From contig CANJXQ010000002.1 in the NCBI GenBank assembly GCA_947478805.1, positions 1 through 64,000 on the forward strand: 64,000 nt of DNA, given 5' to 3'. This DNA is from Betaproteobacteria bacterium (GTDB taxonomy: Bacteria; Pseudomonadota; Gammaproteobacteria; Burkholderiales; SG8-39). Position 1 is the stretch's first letter; each line of letters starts with the position of its first letter. The position numbers and the translations under genes are program-made. Positions 25,001 to 34,789 of this stretch are shown piece after piece. The notes beneath the pieces are model-generated. The model did no database searches. It was not told where the DNA came from and was given only the letters and a program-made list of their open reading frames with translations.

Positions 25001-27544
25001 GGCCAGAGGTGGCGCAACGGGTAGCGCAACGGGCGGCGCAACGGCAGCCGCCGGGACAGTCTCCGTCGCCGCTGCCTGCCCTGTGGCTGCGGCGGGCGCC
25101 GAATCGTTCTTCAATGCCTCCACGATGGCAAGCAACTCGCCTTCGTCGGCGGCGACGCCGCCCGCCTGCAGCTTGGCGACCGCGTCAGTGAAGTAGGCAT
25201 GCGCGCGCGCCACCATGTCGAGCAATGCCTGCGTGGCGACGCGTTCTTCCTGGAGCCAGCGGTTGAGCGTCTTCTCGACCGCCCATGCCGTCTCGCCCAG
25301 CCGCATGAGGCCCACCATGCGGCCGCTGCCTTTGAGCGTATGGAAACCGCGCCGCACCGCCGTGAGCACGCCCGCGTCATTGGTCCGCTCGCGCAGCAAG
25401 GCGAGATTTTCCGCGATGGCGGAGAGCACTTCGCCGGCCTCCTCCAGGTAGACCGACAACAGTTCTGCATCCACCGACTCGGTGCTGGCCTGGAGAAGCC
25501 GCGCCGCTTCCGGAGAGGTTTCGGCGCTTGCCGCGGCCGCGGGTGCGATGCCTTGCACTGCCTGCGCGAGTTCCGGCGCCATGGGCAAGGATGTGCCCTC
25601 GATCAATTTGAGCGCTTCAGTGGCCCGTTGTTCGAGCGCAGCGTCGGCTATCAACCCGGCATCGGCGCGAATGGCCTCCAGGTCCTTCTTGAGCTCGGCC
25701 TTCAATTGCACATCGTCGGGAGTGCGCTTCCACTGCTCGAACAGCGCCTGTGCCTTTTCCTGCTGGGTCGCGAGTTGCACCTCGATGGACGCCGTCGCGT
25801 TTGACATGGAAGGCGCCGATTCGGCGCCCGCCTCGCCGTCGTGCTTGGTCATTTTCAGGATCGGCGCCATGATGGCGTCGAAATCGGCTTCGCCGCGCGC
25901 CAGCGCCTCGATGTAGAAGCCCAGCCCCGACAGGGGCTGCGCAATGGCTTCGAATTCCGACTGTTTGGGCGTGTAGGCCGGTTCGGCGATGCGCGCAATT
26001 TCGCTCACCGCCGAGTCGAGCGTTGCGCGCGCCCGCGACTCCCCCAGCACGTCAAGCGCACTGTCCAGCTGGGTCAGCGGCCGGTCCAGCGTCGCCAGCC
26101 TGGCGCGTTTCGCGACGCTCGGGTCGCGGAAGAACTCGTCCAGGACCGATTCGACTTCGCGCAGGTTCTGCTGCATCTCGGCGACGACCTGGTTCACCAT
26201 CAGTCGCTGCTGCGCGTGCCGCGACATGTCGTCGAGCAAGGCCACGCCCGGCGCCGTGCGCAGCAGCTTGCCCTGCATCCCGGTGGCGAGGCGCTCACAC
26301 ACGAATGCGCTGTTGCGCGCAAAATCGGCATCGTCGCCAGACAGGGTGCCCTCGGACATTCGATCCAGCGCGTGTTCGGCCAGGAGCAGCGCCACCGCCT
26401 GCTCGAGCGCAACCGCCTCGTTCATGCTCCCCGCCTCGCGACCCGCCCATTCGCCCGTCTCCACGATGCGCGCAACCAGCTTGATCAGGGCTGGCTGGCC
26501 CAGGTCGATGCTGCGCGTCGCCAGCGCCTGCGCGGCGCTGTTGAAGGCGGGCAGCGCCGAGGGGTGCCCCGCGGCAAAGCGGTTCCAGGATTCCTTGGCC
26601 TGCAGCAGCAAGTCGTGCGCAGGTTTGATCGCGGCCGGGGGCGCGGCCTGCGCCGCCGCGTCGGCGGCCGGCAGGGTGGTCTGCAGGTGAAACGTCTCCT
26701 GCACCTGACGCACGAGATCACTGACAGGATGCGCCTGCGCCACGTAGTAAAGCGTTTCGCGCAACAGGCGTTCGGCAACATTCTGCGAGCCCTCGCCAAG
26801 GCGGCGTATCTGCGTCTCGATGCGATTGCACAGGCGACGCGCATCCAGCGCTGGCGGCAGGCCGTTGCGCGCCAACGCATCGAAATAGGCCAACGCGGCC
26901 CACCAGAAGGTCCGCTGCGGCGTCGGTCCCTGCGTGCGTTCGATCGCATCGACCGCGCCATGCATGTCGGCGATGCCACCGGGATCCTTCTTCAGCCAAC
27001 TGACGAAGCCGCGCTGGAAGCGCACGCGCTGCTCTCGAAAATAATTCGCGGCCTCCTCGGGATGCAGTGCCACCGGCACCTTCTCGCGCCGCGGTGGTCG
27101 GTAAGTCATGTTGGGGCAATACAAGTCCACCGGATCGGGGACGCGGGCCGGATCGCGCGCGGCCAGCAATTCACCGTACACCGGGAAGAGGCGTAGCGGC
27201 TGGTTGTTGGCCCCCGCCATCAGCTGGTCGAGATAGGTGGCAATGGCGGCAACGCCGCGCGCAGCCGTCGCCAGGTTCTCCTCGCTCTTGGGCAGCGCCG
27301 CCTTTGCCATGTCGGCCAACAGGGCTTCGAGCTCCTCCATGACGCGCGTGACGCCGTCCAGGCCGACGATCTGCAGGGCGCCCGCCGCCTGATGCAGGTT
27401 GGACAGCGCGTCCTTCGCCGAACCACCCTCCAGGGACTTGAGGGTTCGCTGCAGCGCGAGATCGATCTCGCTCTTCACCCAGGAGAGCGGACCGGTGTCG
27501 AATGCGGTGCGCGTGGCGGTGGCAGGAGTCATGGCGGGGATCAT
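22097..27544 (-). CDS. chpA: ChpA/PilL hybrid chemosensory histidine kinase of the Pil-Chp system
   Basis: This is a 1815-aa CheA-like kinase controlling type IV pilus motility. The N-terminal third contains degenerate Hpt-like helical bundles. Three intact Hpt motifs follow: FHTLKGSGRM (His735), THTLAGIAGT (His911) and LHTFKGGARM (His1107), separated by Ala/Pro/Glu-rich linkers. Then come the dimerisation and HATPase region with HLLRNAVSHGIESPEG and SGRGVGMDVVR, a CheW-like domain, and a C-terminal receiver (about 1693-1815) with phospho-acceptor Asp1743 in VMLVDIEMP. Pseudomonas ChpA is larger and has more phosphotransfer sites. It is last in the pilG-H-I-J-chpA operon, 21 nt after pilJ. 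Confidence 0.95.
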   Translation of the reverse strand: MIPAMTPATATRTAFDTGPLSWVKSEIDLALQRTLKSLEGGSAKDALSNLHQAAGALQIVGLDGVTRVMEELEALLADMAKAALPKSEENLATAARGVAAIATYLDQLMAGANNQPLRLFPVYGELLAARDPARVPDPVDLYCPNMTYRPPRREKVPVALHPEEAANYFREQRVRFQRGFVSWLKKDPGGIADMHGAVDAIERTQGPTPQRTFWWAALAYFDALARNGLPPALDARRLCNRIETQIRRLGEGSQNVAERLLRETLYYVAQAHPVSDLVRQVQETFHLQTTLPAADAAAQAAPPAAIKPAHDLLLQAKESWNRFAAGHPSALPAFNSAAQALATRSIDLGQPALIKLVARIVETGEWAGREAGSMNEAVALEQAVALLLAEHALDRMSEGTLSGDDADFARNSAFVCERLATGMQGKLLRTAPGVALLDDMSRHAQQRLMVNQVVAEMQQNLREVESVLDEFFRDPSVAKRARLATLDRPLTQLDSALDVLGESRARATLDSAVSEIARIAEPAYTPKQSEFEAIAQPLSGLGFYIEALARGEADFDAIMAPILKMTKHDGEAGAESAPSMSNATASIEVQLATQQEKAQALFEQWKRTPDDVQLKAELKKDLEAIRADAGLIADAALEQRATEALKLIEGTSLPMAPELAQAVQGIAPAAAASAETSPEAARLLQASTESVDAELLSVYLEEAGEVLSAIAENLALLRERTNDAGVLTAVRRGFHTLKGSGRMVGLMRLGETAWAVEKTLNRWLQEERVATQALLDMVARAHAYFTDAVAKLQAGGVAADEGELLAIVEALKNDSAPAAATGQAAATETVPAAAVAPPVALPVAPPLAVPAPEAPAPSDEASVMLGENSVSATLFTLFSGEAHALLSTIHEEHETLKNHGVISDAMLRATHTLAGIAGTVQLGVLRELARAFESALSRLSTESLSSDEEQLVSDAIEALDTMVSAAVMLRVPAPQPVLMDRLAAVSGAPASAPAPVEFHRDASTGLLPEEEAILPRADDATPGAEAPRIALVVPAGAAPSGGADAVVDNAVIEKRRQRPDDEIDPQLLEVFVEEAAELMPAIGAAFREWRAAPDNRETARSLQRLLHTFKGGARMAGAMGLGELTHATESRIEKALALKDLPASLFDELEGAIDRVGNLYDQLAAGEVAGASGVPAAPVRVAPLAGKAAPAQPLAEAGMPLVREGDAARPMLRVRADMIDRLVNQAGEVSIARSRIEAEMRALKAAMNELTDNVVKLRGQLREIEIQAESQMQARAADTRGKEGFDPLEFDRFTRFQELTRLMAESVNDVQTVHQSLLHATNSTETALATQARLNRDLQQDLMRVRMVPFASLAERLYRIVRQTAKDLGKRANLDIRGGTTELDRAVLERITGPFEHLLRNAVSHGIESPEGRAAAGKPEMGDIRLEVSQEGNEVRLALADDGAGLDLARIRAKALEIGALKAGDTPSDAEVADLIFHPGLSTAKTLTEVSGRGVGMDVVRTETAALGGRVEVSFTPGAGSRFTIYLPLTLAVTQAVLVRVGTRTFAVPAVMVEHVSQFGPDQIEAAWRDRAAAWQERRLTFHYLPHLIGQDDAVPEHKRSSPVLFLKSGSNAIALHVDDITGSNQEVVVKAVGPQLQRLPGITGATVLGSGEIALIINPVLLAQQMELRRAALLAAPPAAAVAPQPEPAAPPTVMVVDDSLTVRKFTGRLIERQGYTLMVARDGVEALEKLQETLPDVMLVDIEMPRMDGFELTRNVRADPRLAHIPIVIISSRTAEKHRNHASEIGVDAFLGKPYPEDELLALIAGFVKRATA

Positions 27545-27565
27545 GGCGCGGTCAGCTGCGCGCGC

Positions 27566-29794
27566 CTAACCGATCTTGAAGTTGGAGACGGATTCCTTGA
27601 GCGCCGCGGCGAGCGCCGAGAGCTGCGCAATGGCGTTGGCTGTGCGCTGCGTGCCCTCCGATGCCTGCTGCGTGATCCGCAGGATGTCGCCCATGCTGCC
27701 GGCCGCCGCAGTGGCCGACCGGGCCTGCGCGTCCGTGGTGGTGGCGATTTCCGCGATCAGCGCCGCGAGCTTCTTCGACACTTCCTCGATCTCGGCCAGC
27801 GCGCGACCCGCCGCATCGGAGAGCCGCGCGCCCTCGACCACGCCCTGGGTGCTGCGCTCCATGGCACCCACCGCATCGTGGGTGTCGGTCTGGATGATCT
27901 TGACGATGGCGCCGATCTGCTTGGTTGCCTCGGCGGAGCGTTCCGCAAGCCGCTGGACTTCCTCCGCAACCACGGAAAACCCGCGCCCTGCTTCGCCGGC
28001 GCTGGCCGCCTGGATGGCCGCGTTCAACGCCAGCACGTTGGTCTGCTCGGTGATATCGGCGATGAGGTCCACGATCTCGCCGATCTCCTGCGAGGATTCG
28101 CCCAGCCGCTTGATGCGCTTGGACGTTTCCTGGATCTGGTCGCGGATCTCGTTCATACCAGAGATGGCGTCATGCACGGCCTGCGCGCCCTTGCCCGCGG
28201 CATTCAGCGACTGTTTGGCCACTTGCGCCGATTGGTTGGCGCTGGCCGTCATCTTGTTCATCGCGCGCGCCGTATTGAGCACCGAGGCGCTGGTCTGCTT
28301 GATTTCACGCGACTGGTAGTCGGCGGCCGCCAGGAGCTGCGTCGAGGTGATCTGCGCGCCTGCCGCCGCAGTGGACACCTGTTCGGCGGTGTCGTTGATG
28401 CGGCCCACCAGCTTGGCCAGTTCCTCCACGGTGAAGTTCACCGAGTCCGCGATGGCACCGGTGATGTCCTCATTGACAGTCGCCCGAACACTCAGGTCGC
28501 CGTCGGCGATGCTGCCCATTTCATTCATCAGGCGCAGGATGGCGTCCTGGTTGGCCTGGTTCTGCATGTCGGCCTTGACGCGCTGGCGCTCGGCCTCCTC
28601 GCTGCGCAGGCGCTCATCGGTGACGTACACCCGCACCATCGCCCAGACGATGCCTGCCGACAACAGCAACACCAGCGCCAGCACGATGAAGTTGGCCGCG
28701 CGACCGGCAAGTTCCTGCTCGTAGACTTCGACCATCTTTTGCGTGGTGGCAAGCAGCGCCTCGGATTCGTCCACCACGCGGCGCGACGCGATCCTGGCGT
28801 TCACCAGCGGCTGCAGGTTGCCGACGATCGAATTCATTGCCGCCTGAAATGCACCGTAGGCGCCCTCCAGGTCGACCAGACGCTGTTGCGCCTGGGCGTC
28901 GGCGGGCTTGCGCGCGCCCTCGCTGCCTTTCTGCAACCCCGAGAGCAATTCACCGAAGGCCGCAGCATCGCGGTCGATCAGCGAGGCAATCTGCGGATCG
29001 ATGACGTCCCCGCCCATCAAGGCATTGGCATTCTTGGCCAGCCGCTGCGTCAGCGTCACCATGCGCGCCGATGCCGAGATCTCGCGTGCCGGCGCATTGG
29101 CCTGGACCTTGGCAGCCTGCACCTGCTCGGCAAGGTCCATCAGGGCCGGATTGCTGCTGTTGATGGAGCGCACCGCGGCGCCAAGGCCGACGAGGTTCTT
29201 TTGCTGCGCCAGCACCACGCTCACGCTGCGCTCGGTCTGGTCCCAGCCATTTTTCAGCACATCGAGCACCGGCTGCACCACATCGGAGCTGGGAGGAACA
29301 TTGACGCCCGAGGCAATGCCGCCTTGCGTCAGCAAGCTCATGCCGGACACGAATTGCTCGCGCGATTCCTGCAGCTGGCGGAACGCGGCCGCGTTGCCGG
29401 TGAGCGCGTCCTGGGTGGACTTGGCGATGCGCTGCGTCAGCATGCGCATGTTGGCCCCGGTTGAAAGGTAGATGGCACTGTGCGTCGCCTGGCGGTTGTC
29501 GACCACGATGGTGACGACCGCGATGAAGATCATCGCGAGCAGTACCGTTCCCAGCAGGATGTATTGCCGCAGCACCGGCAGCTTGCCGATCAACGGCAGC
29601 GGCCGCGCGGAGGCGCGTGTCGCGGCGGGCTTGCCTTTGGCCGAAGGCCCACTTGTGGAAGGCTTGCCTTGCGCCGTTTCGGCAGGAGCGACCGCCTTCC
29701 TGTCGCCGGCCGCGACACTGCCCTGCGCCGCTTTCACGTTACCCGCCGCGGGCTTCTTCCCCTTGCTGAACCAACCGGGAATCTTCAACGCCAT
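27566..29794 (-). CDS. pilJ: Methyl-accepting chemotaxis protein PilJ
   Basis: This is 742 aa from ATG 29794, preceded by GGGGAGG. A Lys/Pro/Ala-rich cytoplasmic N-terminus (1-75) comes first, then membrane segment 1 (about 78-98), a periplasmic region with two PilJ-type modules ([18 protein letters not shown] and [20 protein letters not shown]), and membrane segment 2 (about 368-390). The cytoplasmic signalling domain follows, with hairpin tip [18 protein letters not shown] and [18 protein letters not shown]. It senses pilus tension or signals and passes them to ChpA through PilI. It is the fourth gene of the operon. Confidence 0.95.
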   Translation of the reverse strand: MALKIPGWFSKGKKPAAGNVKAAQGSVAAGDRKAVAPAETAQGKPSTSGPSAKGKPAATRASARPLPLIGKLPVLRQYILLGTVLLAMIFIAVVTIVVDNRQATHSAIYLSTGANMRMLTQRIAKSTQDALTGNAAAFRQLQESREQFVSGMSLLTQGGIASGVNVPPSSDVVQPVLDVLKNGWDQTERSVSVVLAQQKNLVGLGAAVRSINSSNPALMDLAEQVQAAKVQANAPAREISASARMVTLTQRLAKNANALMGGDVIDPQIASLIDRDAAAFGELLSGLQKGSEGARKPADAQAQQRLVDLEGAYGAFQAAMNSIVGNLQPLVNARIASRRVVDESEALLATTQKMVEVYEQELAGRAANFIVLALVLLLSAGIVWAMVRVYVTDERLRSEEAERQRVKADMQNQANQDAILRLMNEMGSIADGDLSVRATVNEDITGAIADSVNFTVEELAKLVGRINDTAEQVSTAAAGAQITSTQLLAAADYQSREIKQTSASVLNTARAMNKMTASANQSAQVAKQSLNAAGKGAQAVHDAISGMNEIRDQIQETSKRIKRLGESSQEIGEIVDLIADITEQTNVLALNAAIQAASAGEAGRGFSVVAEEVQRLAERSAEATKQIGAIVKIIQTDTHDAVGAMERSTQGVVEGARLSDAAGRALAEIEEVSKKLAALIAEIATTTDAQARSATAAAGSMGDILRITQQASEGTQRTANAIAQLSALAAALKESVSNFKIG

Positions 29795-29849
29795 GACTGC
29801 CTCCCCATGCGCAGCATCGCCTGCGCCAACCATTCGACGCCTGCGCGCA

Positions 29850-30377
29850 TCACGACACGCCTGCCTGCAAGAATTCTTCGCTCGTGACAAGGCGCTGCAT
29901 TTCCAGTTCCGTCCAGCACCGCCCGTCTGCATCCAGCAAATCTGCGCCCGCCCACGCCGGCCTTGCGCCCGCGCCCGCCACGTCCGCCTGGCCCGGCTTC
30001 ATGTGCTCGATCACGCGCAGGCCCAGCATGCGGTCCACCAGTATGCCGGCCCTTGCCTGGTAGCGATCGGCCGCCAGCACGATGCGCGCTTCGGGCGTGC
30101 GTACCGTCGCGGGGCCCCCGGCAAAGCGCGACAGGTCCACCACGCTCACCAGCACGCCACGCACGTTGGCCAGGCCGAGGAACCACGGCTTGGTCAGCGG
30201 CACCGGGGTGACATCGGGCACCGGCACGATCTCACCGGCATCCTCCAGCTTCAGCATCCAGTTGCGCGCGCCCGACTGCAAGCCGAGCCGGGACGTCGAC
30301 ACCGGCTCTCCCGCCGCTTCGCGCAATCGGGCGGCGAGCGACTCCTGGAACTTGCGCAGGCTTGGTCTTGTTTCCAT
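29850..30377 (-). CDS. pilI: CheW-like adaptor PilI
   Basis: This is 175 aa from ATG 30377. It is a CheW domain with [19 protein letters not shown] and [20 protein letters not shown]. An N-terminal helix of about 35 aa precedes it ([15 protein letters not shown]). It couples PilJ to the ChpA kinase. The position between pilH and pilJ is the standard one. Confidence 0.93.
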   Translation of the reverse strand: METRPSLRKFQESLAARLREAAGEPVSTSRLGLQSGARNWMLKLEDAGEIVPVPDVTPVPLTKPWFLGLANVRGVLVSVVDLSRFAGGPATVRTPEARIVLAADRYQARAGILVDRMLGLRVIEHMKPGQADVAGAGARPAWAGADLLDADGRCWTELEMQRLVTSEEFLQAGVS

Positions 30378-30415
30378 GACGATACCGGCATGCGCCGCAG
30401 CTGGGCCCAACTCAA

Positions 30416-30811
30416 TCAGGGCAGCGCGACGATCTTGGCCAGCAGCTCCTTTGCGTTGATGGGTTCGACCAGGTAATCCTTGGCGCCCTGGCGCATGCCC
30501 CAGACCTTGTCGGTCTCCTGGGACTTGCTGGTGCACATGATGACCGGAATATGTTTGGTGCTGGGCTCGCGCGCGATGGTGCGCGTGGCCTGGTAGCCAT
30601 TGGTGCCGGGCATCACGACATCCATCAGGATCACATCCGGCATCTCGGTGCGCGACTTCGACACGGCTTCCTCGCCGCTTCCGGCGACGATGCACTGGTA
30701 GCCGCACTTGGACAGGGTTTCCAGCAGGAATTGCCGCTCCGTGGGGGAGTCGTCGACGATGAGAATCTTCTTGGCGGCCCCCGCATTTGCCGCGGTGGAG
30801 GCGGCCATCAT
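30416..30811 (-). CDS. pilH: Response regulator PilH (single receiver domain)
   Basis: This is a 131-aa stand-alone CheY-like receiver. The acidic pocket is [15 protein letters not shown], the phosphorylation site is Asp64 in [18 protein letters not shown], the switch residues lie in [17 protein letters not shown] and the conserved-Lys region is [14 protein letters not shown]. It has Glu-Pro where most receivers have Lys-Pro, a feature seen in PilH proteins. It acts with PilG on the PilT/PilB motors. It overlaps the pilG stop by 4 nt (ATGA). Confidence 0.93.
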   Translation of the reverse strand: MMAASTAANAGAAKKILIVDDSPTERQFLLETLSKCGYQCIVAGSGEEAVSKSRTEMPDVILMDVVMPGTNGYQATRTIAREPSTKHIPVIMCTSKSQETDKVWGMRQGAKDYLVEPINAKELLAKIVALP

Positions 30812-31284
30812 GCGCGCATCGGCACGTGCTTGCCGACCACCTTGAGCAGCGCTTCCTTGTCGAAAGGCTTGGTGAGGTATTCGTCGGATCCCACCATGAG
30901 TCCGCGCGCGCGATCGAACAGGCCGTCCTTCGAGGACAGCATCACCACCGGGGTACCCGCGAAGCGCGGGTTCTTCTTGATCAGGGAACAGGTCTGGTAG
31001 CCATCCAGCCTCGGCATGAGGATGTCGCAGAACACCAGGTCGGGCTGATGATCTGCAATCTTCGACAAGGCATCGAAGCCATCTTCGGCCAGGATCACGG
31101 AACAGCCGGCCTGAACGAGGAAGATTTCGGCGCTGCGGCGGATGGTGTTCGAGTCGTCGATCACCATCACCTTGATGCCGTGCAGGTCCCTGACTCCGAG
31201 GGCTTCCTCCTGCACCGCCTCATTTGCCGCTGGTTTCGCCGTTTCGGTCACAGTCTTTGCCCAAGGGGATCGACAAGCGGCCAC
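30808..31284 (-). CDS. pilG: Response regulator PilG (single receiver domain)
   Basis: This is up to 158 aa if GTG 31284 is used. The receiver begins near residue 38 (IKVMVIDDSNTIRRSAEIFL), with the phospho-site Asp87 in DLVFCDILMPRLDGYQT and the lysine in YLTKPFDKEALL. The SNTIRRSAEIFL block is specific for PilG. The 37-residue N-terminal extension is unusual and no good ribosome site was found at 31284 or at GTG 31251, so the start is uncertain. It is the first gene of the Pil-Chp set after rubredoxin. Confidence 0.9.
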   Translation of the reverse strand: MAACRSPWAKTVTETAKPAANEAVQEEALGVRDLHGIKVMVIDDSNTIRRSAEIFLVQAGCSVILAEDGFDALSKIADHQPDLVFCDILMPRLDGYQTCSLIKKNPRFAGTPVVMLSSKDGLFDRARGLMVGSDEYLTKPFDKEALLKVVGKHVPMRA

Positions 31285-31544
31285 GGGACGGAACTGTCAT
31301 AGCGGCGCTGCCTTAGCCGTGGACTATACCGCCAACCCCTGAGAAAACAAAGTGTTGCGCATATTCTGACGGCATAAAACAAGGCCTGCAAAGGCCCGAT
31401 CACCGGCAACGGCGAATCCTCGCGCTCGACGCGGGAAGTGTAGGGAAGGCTGCTGGCGTTACGGCGAAGATGCGAGGGAACGGCGATTGCGCCAATCGTC
31501 GCACGTCTTGCGCGAGGAATAGGACCTCGCGCCGGGCGATGGAT

Positions 31545-31730
31545 TTACACCGCCACCATTTCGAAATCTTCCTTGCGGGCGCCGCACTCGGGGCAGGTCC
31601 AGTTGATGGGCACATCCGCCCATCGCGTGCCAGGGGCGATCCCCTCTTCCGGCGAACCGGCCGCCTCGTCATATATGTATCCGCAAATCAGGCACATCCA
31701 CGTCTGGTAGTTCTGGGCAGCGTCGGTCAT
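31545..31730 (-). CDS. rubA: Rubredoxin
   Basis: This is 61 aa from ATG 31730. The four iron-ligating cysteines are in two pairs, MCLICGYIYDE and NWTCPECGARKEDFE, with GSPEEGIAPGT between them. It is a small Fe(Cys)4 electron carrier. It lies 260 nt upstream of pilG on the same strand; rubredoxin ahead of pilG is a recurring arrangement in Betaproteobacteria, although the functional link is unknown. The region 31285-31544 contains no gene I can support. Confidence 0.96.
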   Translation of the reverse strand: MTDAAQNYQTWMCLICGYIYDEAAGSPEEGIAPGTRWADVPINWTCPECGARKEDFEMVAV

Positions 31731-31864
31731 CGGAAAAAATGCATGGGTTACAATGGGAAGCCGCATCTTACCCGGTTGCCCCATGCGCCGCCACCGTTGG
31801 TCACCGCAAGAATGGGGCAGTCGTCATTGAGCCGCCATCCGGCTCGTCCACCCCACCGGAAAAC

Positions 31865-32818
31865 ATGGCCTCTTCCGCCCCCCCGCCCATCGTGCTCGTC
31901 TTTGCCGGCACGGACCCGACCGGAGGCGCCGGCATTCAAGCCGACCTGCTGACCCTGGCATCCATGGGCTGCCACGCCCTGACCGTGGTCACCGCCATCA
32001 CCATCCAGGATACGGCAGGCGTGGACGGCGTCCTCGCCATCGACTCGGACTGGGTCGTCGACCAGGCGCGGCTGGTGCTGGAAGACATGCCCGTGGTGGC
32101 TTTCAAGGTCGGCATGGTCGGCAGCGTGGAAAACATTGCCGCCATCGCCGAGGTCGTCGCCGACTATCCGGACATCCCGCTGATCCTCGACCCCGTGCTG
32201 GCATCCGGGCGCGGCGATGAACTGGCATCCGAGGACATGGTGTCGGCGCTGTGCGAGCTGCTGTTGCCGCAAACCACCATCATCACCCCCAACAGCCAGG
32301 AAGCACGTCGCCTTGCCCGGGCCGCCGTCATGCAGGCATCGGACGATGATGAGGAGGACGGAAGCAGCGCGCCCGATCCTTCGGAAGATGCCGATGACGA
32401 TCCCGATCTTGCCGAATGCGCGCGGCGCATCCTGGCGATGGGCTGCGAATACGTGCTCATTACCGGCACCCATGAAAACACGCCGCAGGTGATCAATACC
32501 CTGTATGGCGAAGAAGGCGTGATCCGCACCGACACCTGGGAGCGGCTGCCGGGCACCTATCACGGCTCGGGCTGCACGCTGGCCTCCGCCATCGCGGCCA
32601 CCCTGGCCAACGGCCTGGACATGGCCGAGGCGGTGCGCGAAGCGCAGGAATACACCTGGCAGTCGCTGGCGGCCGGCTTTCGGCCCGGCATGGGCCAATT
32701 GATCCCCGACCGATTTTTCTGGGCGCGCGAAATCAATGGCGGCACCGACGATGGCGAAGGCAACGGCGGGCCGAATGGTGAACGCGGCGACGGGCTCAGC
32801 GATGGGCGCAACGATTAA
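31865..32818 (+). CDS. thiD: Hydroxymethylpyrimidine/phosphomethylpyrimidine kinase
   Basis: This is 317 aa from ATG 31865. It phosphorylates HMP and HMP-P for thiamine synthesis (ribokinase fold). Motifs are LVFAGTDPTGGAGIQADL, ITIQDTAGV, FKVGMVGS, LDPVLASGRGD and YHGSGCTLASAIAATLANG with the catalytic Cys/Asp region. Two oddities are a strongly acidic insert at residues 158-183 (SDDDEEDGSS then EDADDDPD) and a Gly/Asn/Asp-rich C-terminal tail. The usual length is about 265-280 aa. No TPP riboswitch consensus was found upstream. It overlaps thiE. Confidence 0.92.
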   Translation: MASSAPPPIVLVFAGTDPTGGAGIQADLLTLASMGCHALTVVTAITIQDTAGVDGVLAIDSDWVVDQARLVLEDMPVVAFKVGMVGSVENIAAIAEVVADYPDIPLILDPVLASGRGDELASEDMVSALCELLLPQTTIITPNSQEARRLARAAVMQASDDDEEDGSSAPDPSEDADDDPDLAECARRILAMGCEYVLITGTHENTPQVINTLYGEEGVIRTDTWERLPGTYHGSGCTLASAIAATLANGLDMAEAVREAQEYTWQSLAAGFRPGMGQLIPDRFFWAREINGGTDDGEGNGGPNGERGDGLSDGRND

Positions 32819-33437
32819 AGGCCTTTACGCGGTCACGCCCGACGAAGCCGATACAGCCACACTCTGCGCGATGGTGCATGCAGCCCTCGAAGGCGGCGCC
32901 TCCGCGATCCAGTATCGAAACAAGGTTGCCGACCACGCCCTGCGCCGTGAACAGGCGCTCGCGCTTGCCGCACCGTGCCGGCAGCACGGCGTCCCGCTCA
33001 TCATCAACGATCACCTGGATCTGGCGCTCGACATCGGCGCCGACGGCCTGCACCTCGGTGCGGAAGACGGGGACATCGCGGCGGCACGCCGCGCACTGGG
33101 CCCCAGCAGGCTGCTCGGCGCCTCCTGCTACAACCGCTTCGAGCTCGCGCTCGCGGCACGTGATGCAGGGGCCGACCACATGGCCTTCGGCGCTGCATTC
33201 GCCTCGACCACAAAGCCTGATGCGGTGAGTGCGCCGCTCGCGCTCTACGCACGCGCGCATGAGACGCTGGGCGTGCCGGTGGTCGCGATCGGCGGCATCA
33301 CCGAAACCAATGCAGCACCGCTCATCGCGGCCGGCGTCGATGCCCTCGCCGTGATCACGGCGCTGTTCGGCGCCCCCGACATCACCGCGGCGGCACGCCG
33401 CTTCATTTCCTTGTTCAAAGAGAACCGACACCCATGA
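32802..33437 (+). CDS. thiE: Thiamine-phosphate synthase
   Basis: This is 211 aa from ATG 32802, overlapping thiD by 17 nt; ATG 32775 is an alternative start. It joins HMP-PP and thiazole phosphate into thiamine phosphate (TIM barrel). Family blocks are [58 protein letters not shown] and [19 protein letters not shown]. Its stop overlaps the hemL start (ATGA), so thiD-thiE-hemL are translated as a coupled unit. Confidence 0.95.
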   Translation: MGATIKGLYAVTPDEADTATLCAMVHAALEGGASAIQYRNKVADHALRREQALALAAPCRQHGVPLIINDHLDLALDIGADGLHLGAEDGDIAAARRALGPSRLLGASCYNRFELALAARDAGADHMAFGAAFASTTKPDAVSAPLALYARAHETLGVPVVAIGGITETNAAPLIAAGVDALAVITALFGAPDITAAARRFISLFKENRHP

Positions 33438-34723
33438 CATCGCGCAACGAAACCTTGTTTGCCCGCGCCCAGAAGAGCATCCCCGGCGGCGTGAATTCAC
33501 CCGTACGAGCGTTCAAATCGGTCGGCGGCACGCCGCGCTTCATCACCCGCGGCGAGGGCGCGCGCATCTGGGATGCGGACGATCGCTCCTATATCGACTA
33601 CGTCGGCTCCTGGGGCCCGCTGCTGCTCGGCCATGCCCATCCGGACGTGGTGCACGCGGTGCGCAAGGTCGCCAAGTCGGGGCTCTCGTTCGGCGCGCCC
33701 ACCGAGCTCGAAATCGAGATGGCGGAAACGCTGATCAAGATGGTGCCCAACATGGAGCTGGTGCGGCTGGTCAGCTCGGGAACCGAGGCCACCATGAGCG
33801 CATTGCGGCTTGCGCGCGGCTTCACCGGGCGCAGCCTCATCGTGAAGTTCGAAGGCTGCTACCACGGCCACGCCGACAGCCTGCTGGTCAAGGCGGGCTC
33901 GGGAGCGTTGACGCTGGGCCAACCTTCCTCATCGGGCGTGCCGGCCGAAGTGGCGCAACACACCGTGGTGCTCAGCTACAACGACACCGAGGAACTGCGC
34001 CGCACCTTCAAGGAAATCGGCGACCGCATCGCCTGCGTCATCGTCGAGCCCGTTGCCGGCAACATGAACCTCGTTGCGCCCGACCCGGCCTTCCTCGCCG
34101 AGATGCGCGCGCTGTGCACGCAGCATGGCGCGGTGCTGATCTTCGATGAAGTGATGACCGGATTTCGCGTCGGGCCGCAGGGCGCGCAGGGCCTCTACGG
34201 CATCCGCGCCGATCTCATCACGCTGGGCAAGGTCATCGGCGGCGGCATGCCGGTGGGCGCCTTCGGCGGCCGGCGCGACATCATGAATCACATCGCCCCC
34301 CTGGGCGGCGTGTACCAGGCGGGCACGCTCTCCGGCAATCCGGTGGCCGTGGCCGCGGGCCTCGCCACCTTGCGCGCGCTGCAGGCGCCGGGATTCTTCG
34401 ACCGCGTGACCTACACCGCAAAGCTGCTCGTCGACGGCCTCATGGGCGCGGCCGCCCATCACGACATCGCGTTCTCGGCGCAAAGCGTGGGCAGCATGTT
34501 CGGCCTGTACTTTCGCGAGCAGGTGCCCGCCAGCTTCACCGAGGTCATGCAATGCGACAAGGAGCGCTTCAACCGCTTCTTCCACGCAATGCTCGGGCGC
34601 GGCATCTACCTTGCGCCCTCGGCCTATGAAGCGGGCTTCGTCGGCGCCGCGCATGGCGAGGCGGAGATCCGCGAGACGCTCAGCGCGGCCGAAGCCGCAT
34701 TCGCCGCCATCGCGAAAAATTAA
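33434..34723 (+). CDS. hemL: Glutamate-1-semialdehyde 2,1-aminomutase
   Basis: This is a 429-aa PLP enzyme making 5-aminolevulinate in the C5 heme pathway. The PLP lysine is Lys266 in [19 protein letters not shown]. Other signatures are [52 protein letters not shown] and [11 protein letters not shown]. The length is normal. It is the third gene of thiD-thiE-hemL, with a 4-nt ATGA overlap. Confidence 0.97.
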   Translation: MTSRNETLFARAQKSIPGGVNSPVRAFKSVGGTPRFITRGEGARIWDADDRSYIDYVGSWGPLLLGHAHPDVVHAVRKVAKSGLSFGAPTELEIEMAETLIKMVPNMELVRLVSSGTEATMSALRLARGFTGRSLIVKFEGCYHGHADSLLVKAGSGALTLGQPSSSGVPAEVAQHTVVLSYNDTEELRRTFKEIGDRIACVIVEPVAGNMNLVAPDPAFLAEMRALCTQHGAVLIFDEVMTGFRVGPQGAQGLYGIRADLITLGKVIGGGMPVGAFGGRRDIMNHIAPLGGVYQAGTLSGNPVAVAAGLATLRALQAPGFFDRVTYTAKLLVDGLMGAAAHHDIAFSAQSVGSMFGLYFREQVPASFTEVMQCDKERFNRFFHAMLGRGIYLAPSAYEAGFVGAAHGEAEIRETLSAAEAAFAAIAKN

Positions 34724-34789
34724 ACCCCTGATAATGATTCGGTTGGCAAGCCAAGCAGGATGGGGCTTATCACACAGGATTGATAGTAA

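Noticed and set aside
27392-29464. 690-codon plus-strand frame opposite pilJ
   Set aside because: It is an antisense shadow. The minus strand encodes a full MCP with intact signature.
31739-31864. TPP riboswitch upstream of thiD
   Set aside because: The conserved CTGAGA and ACCCTTTGAACCTG-like segments are absent.
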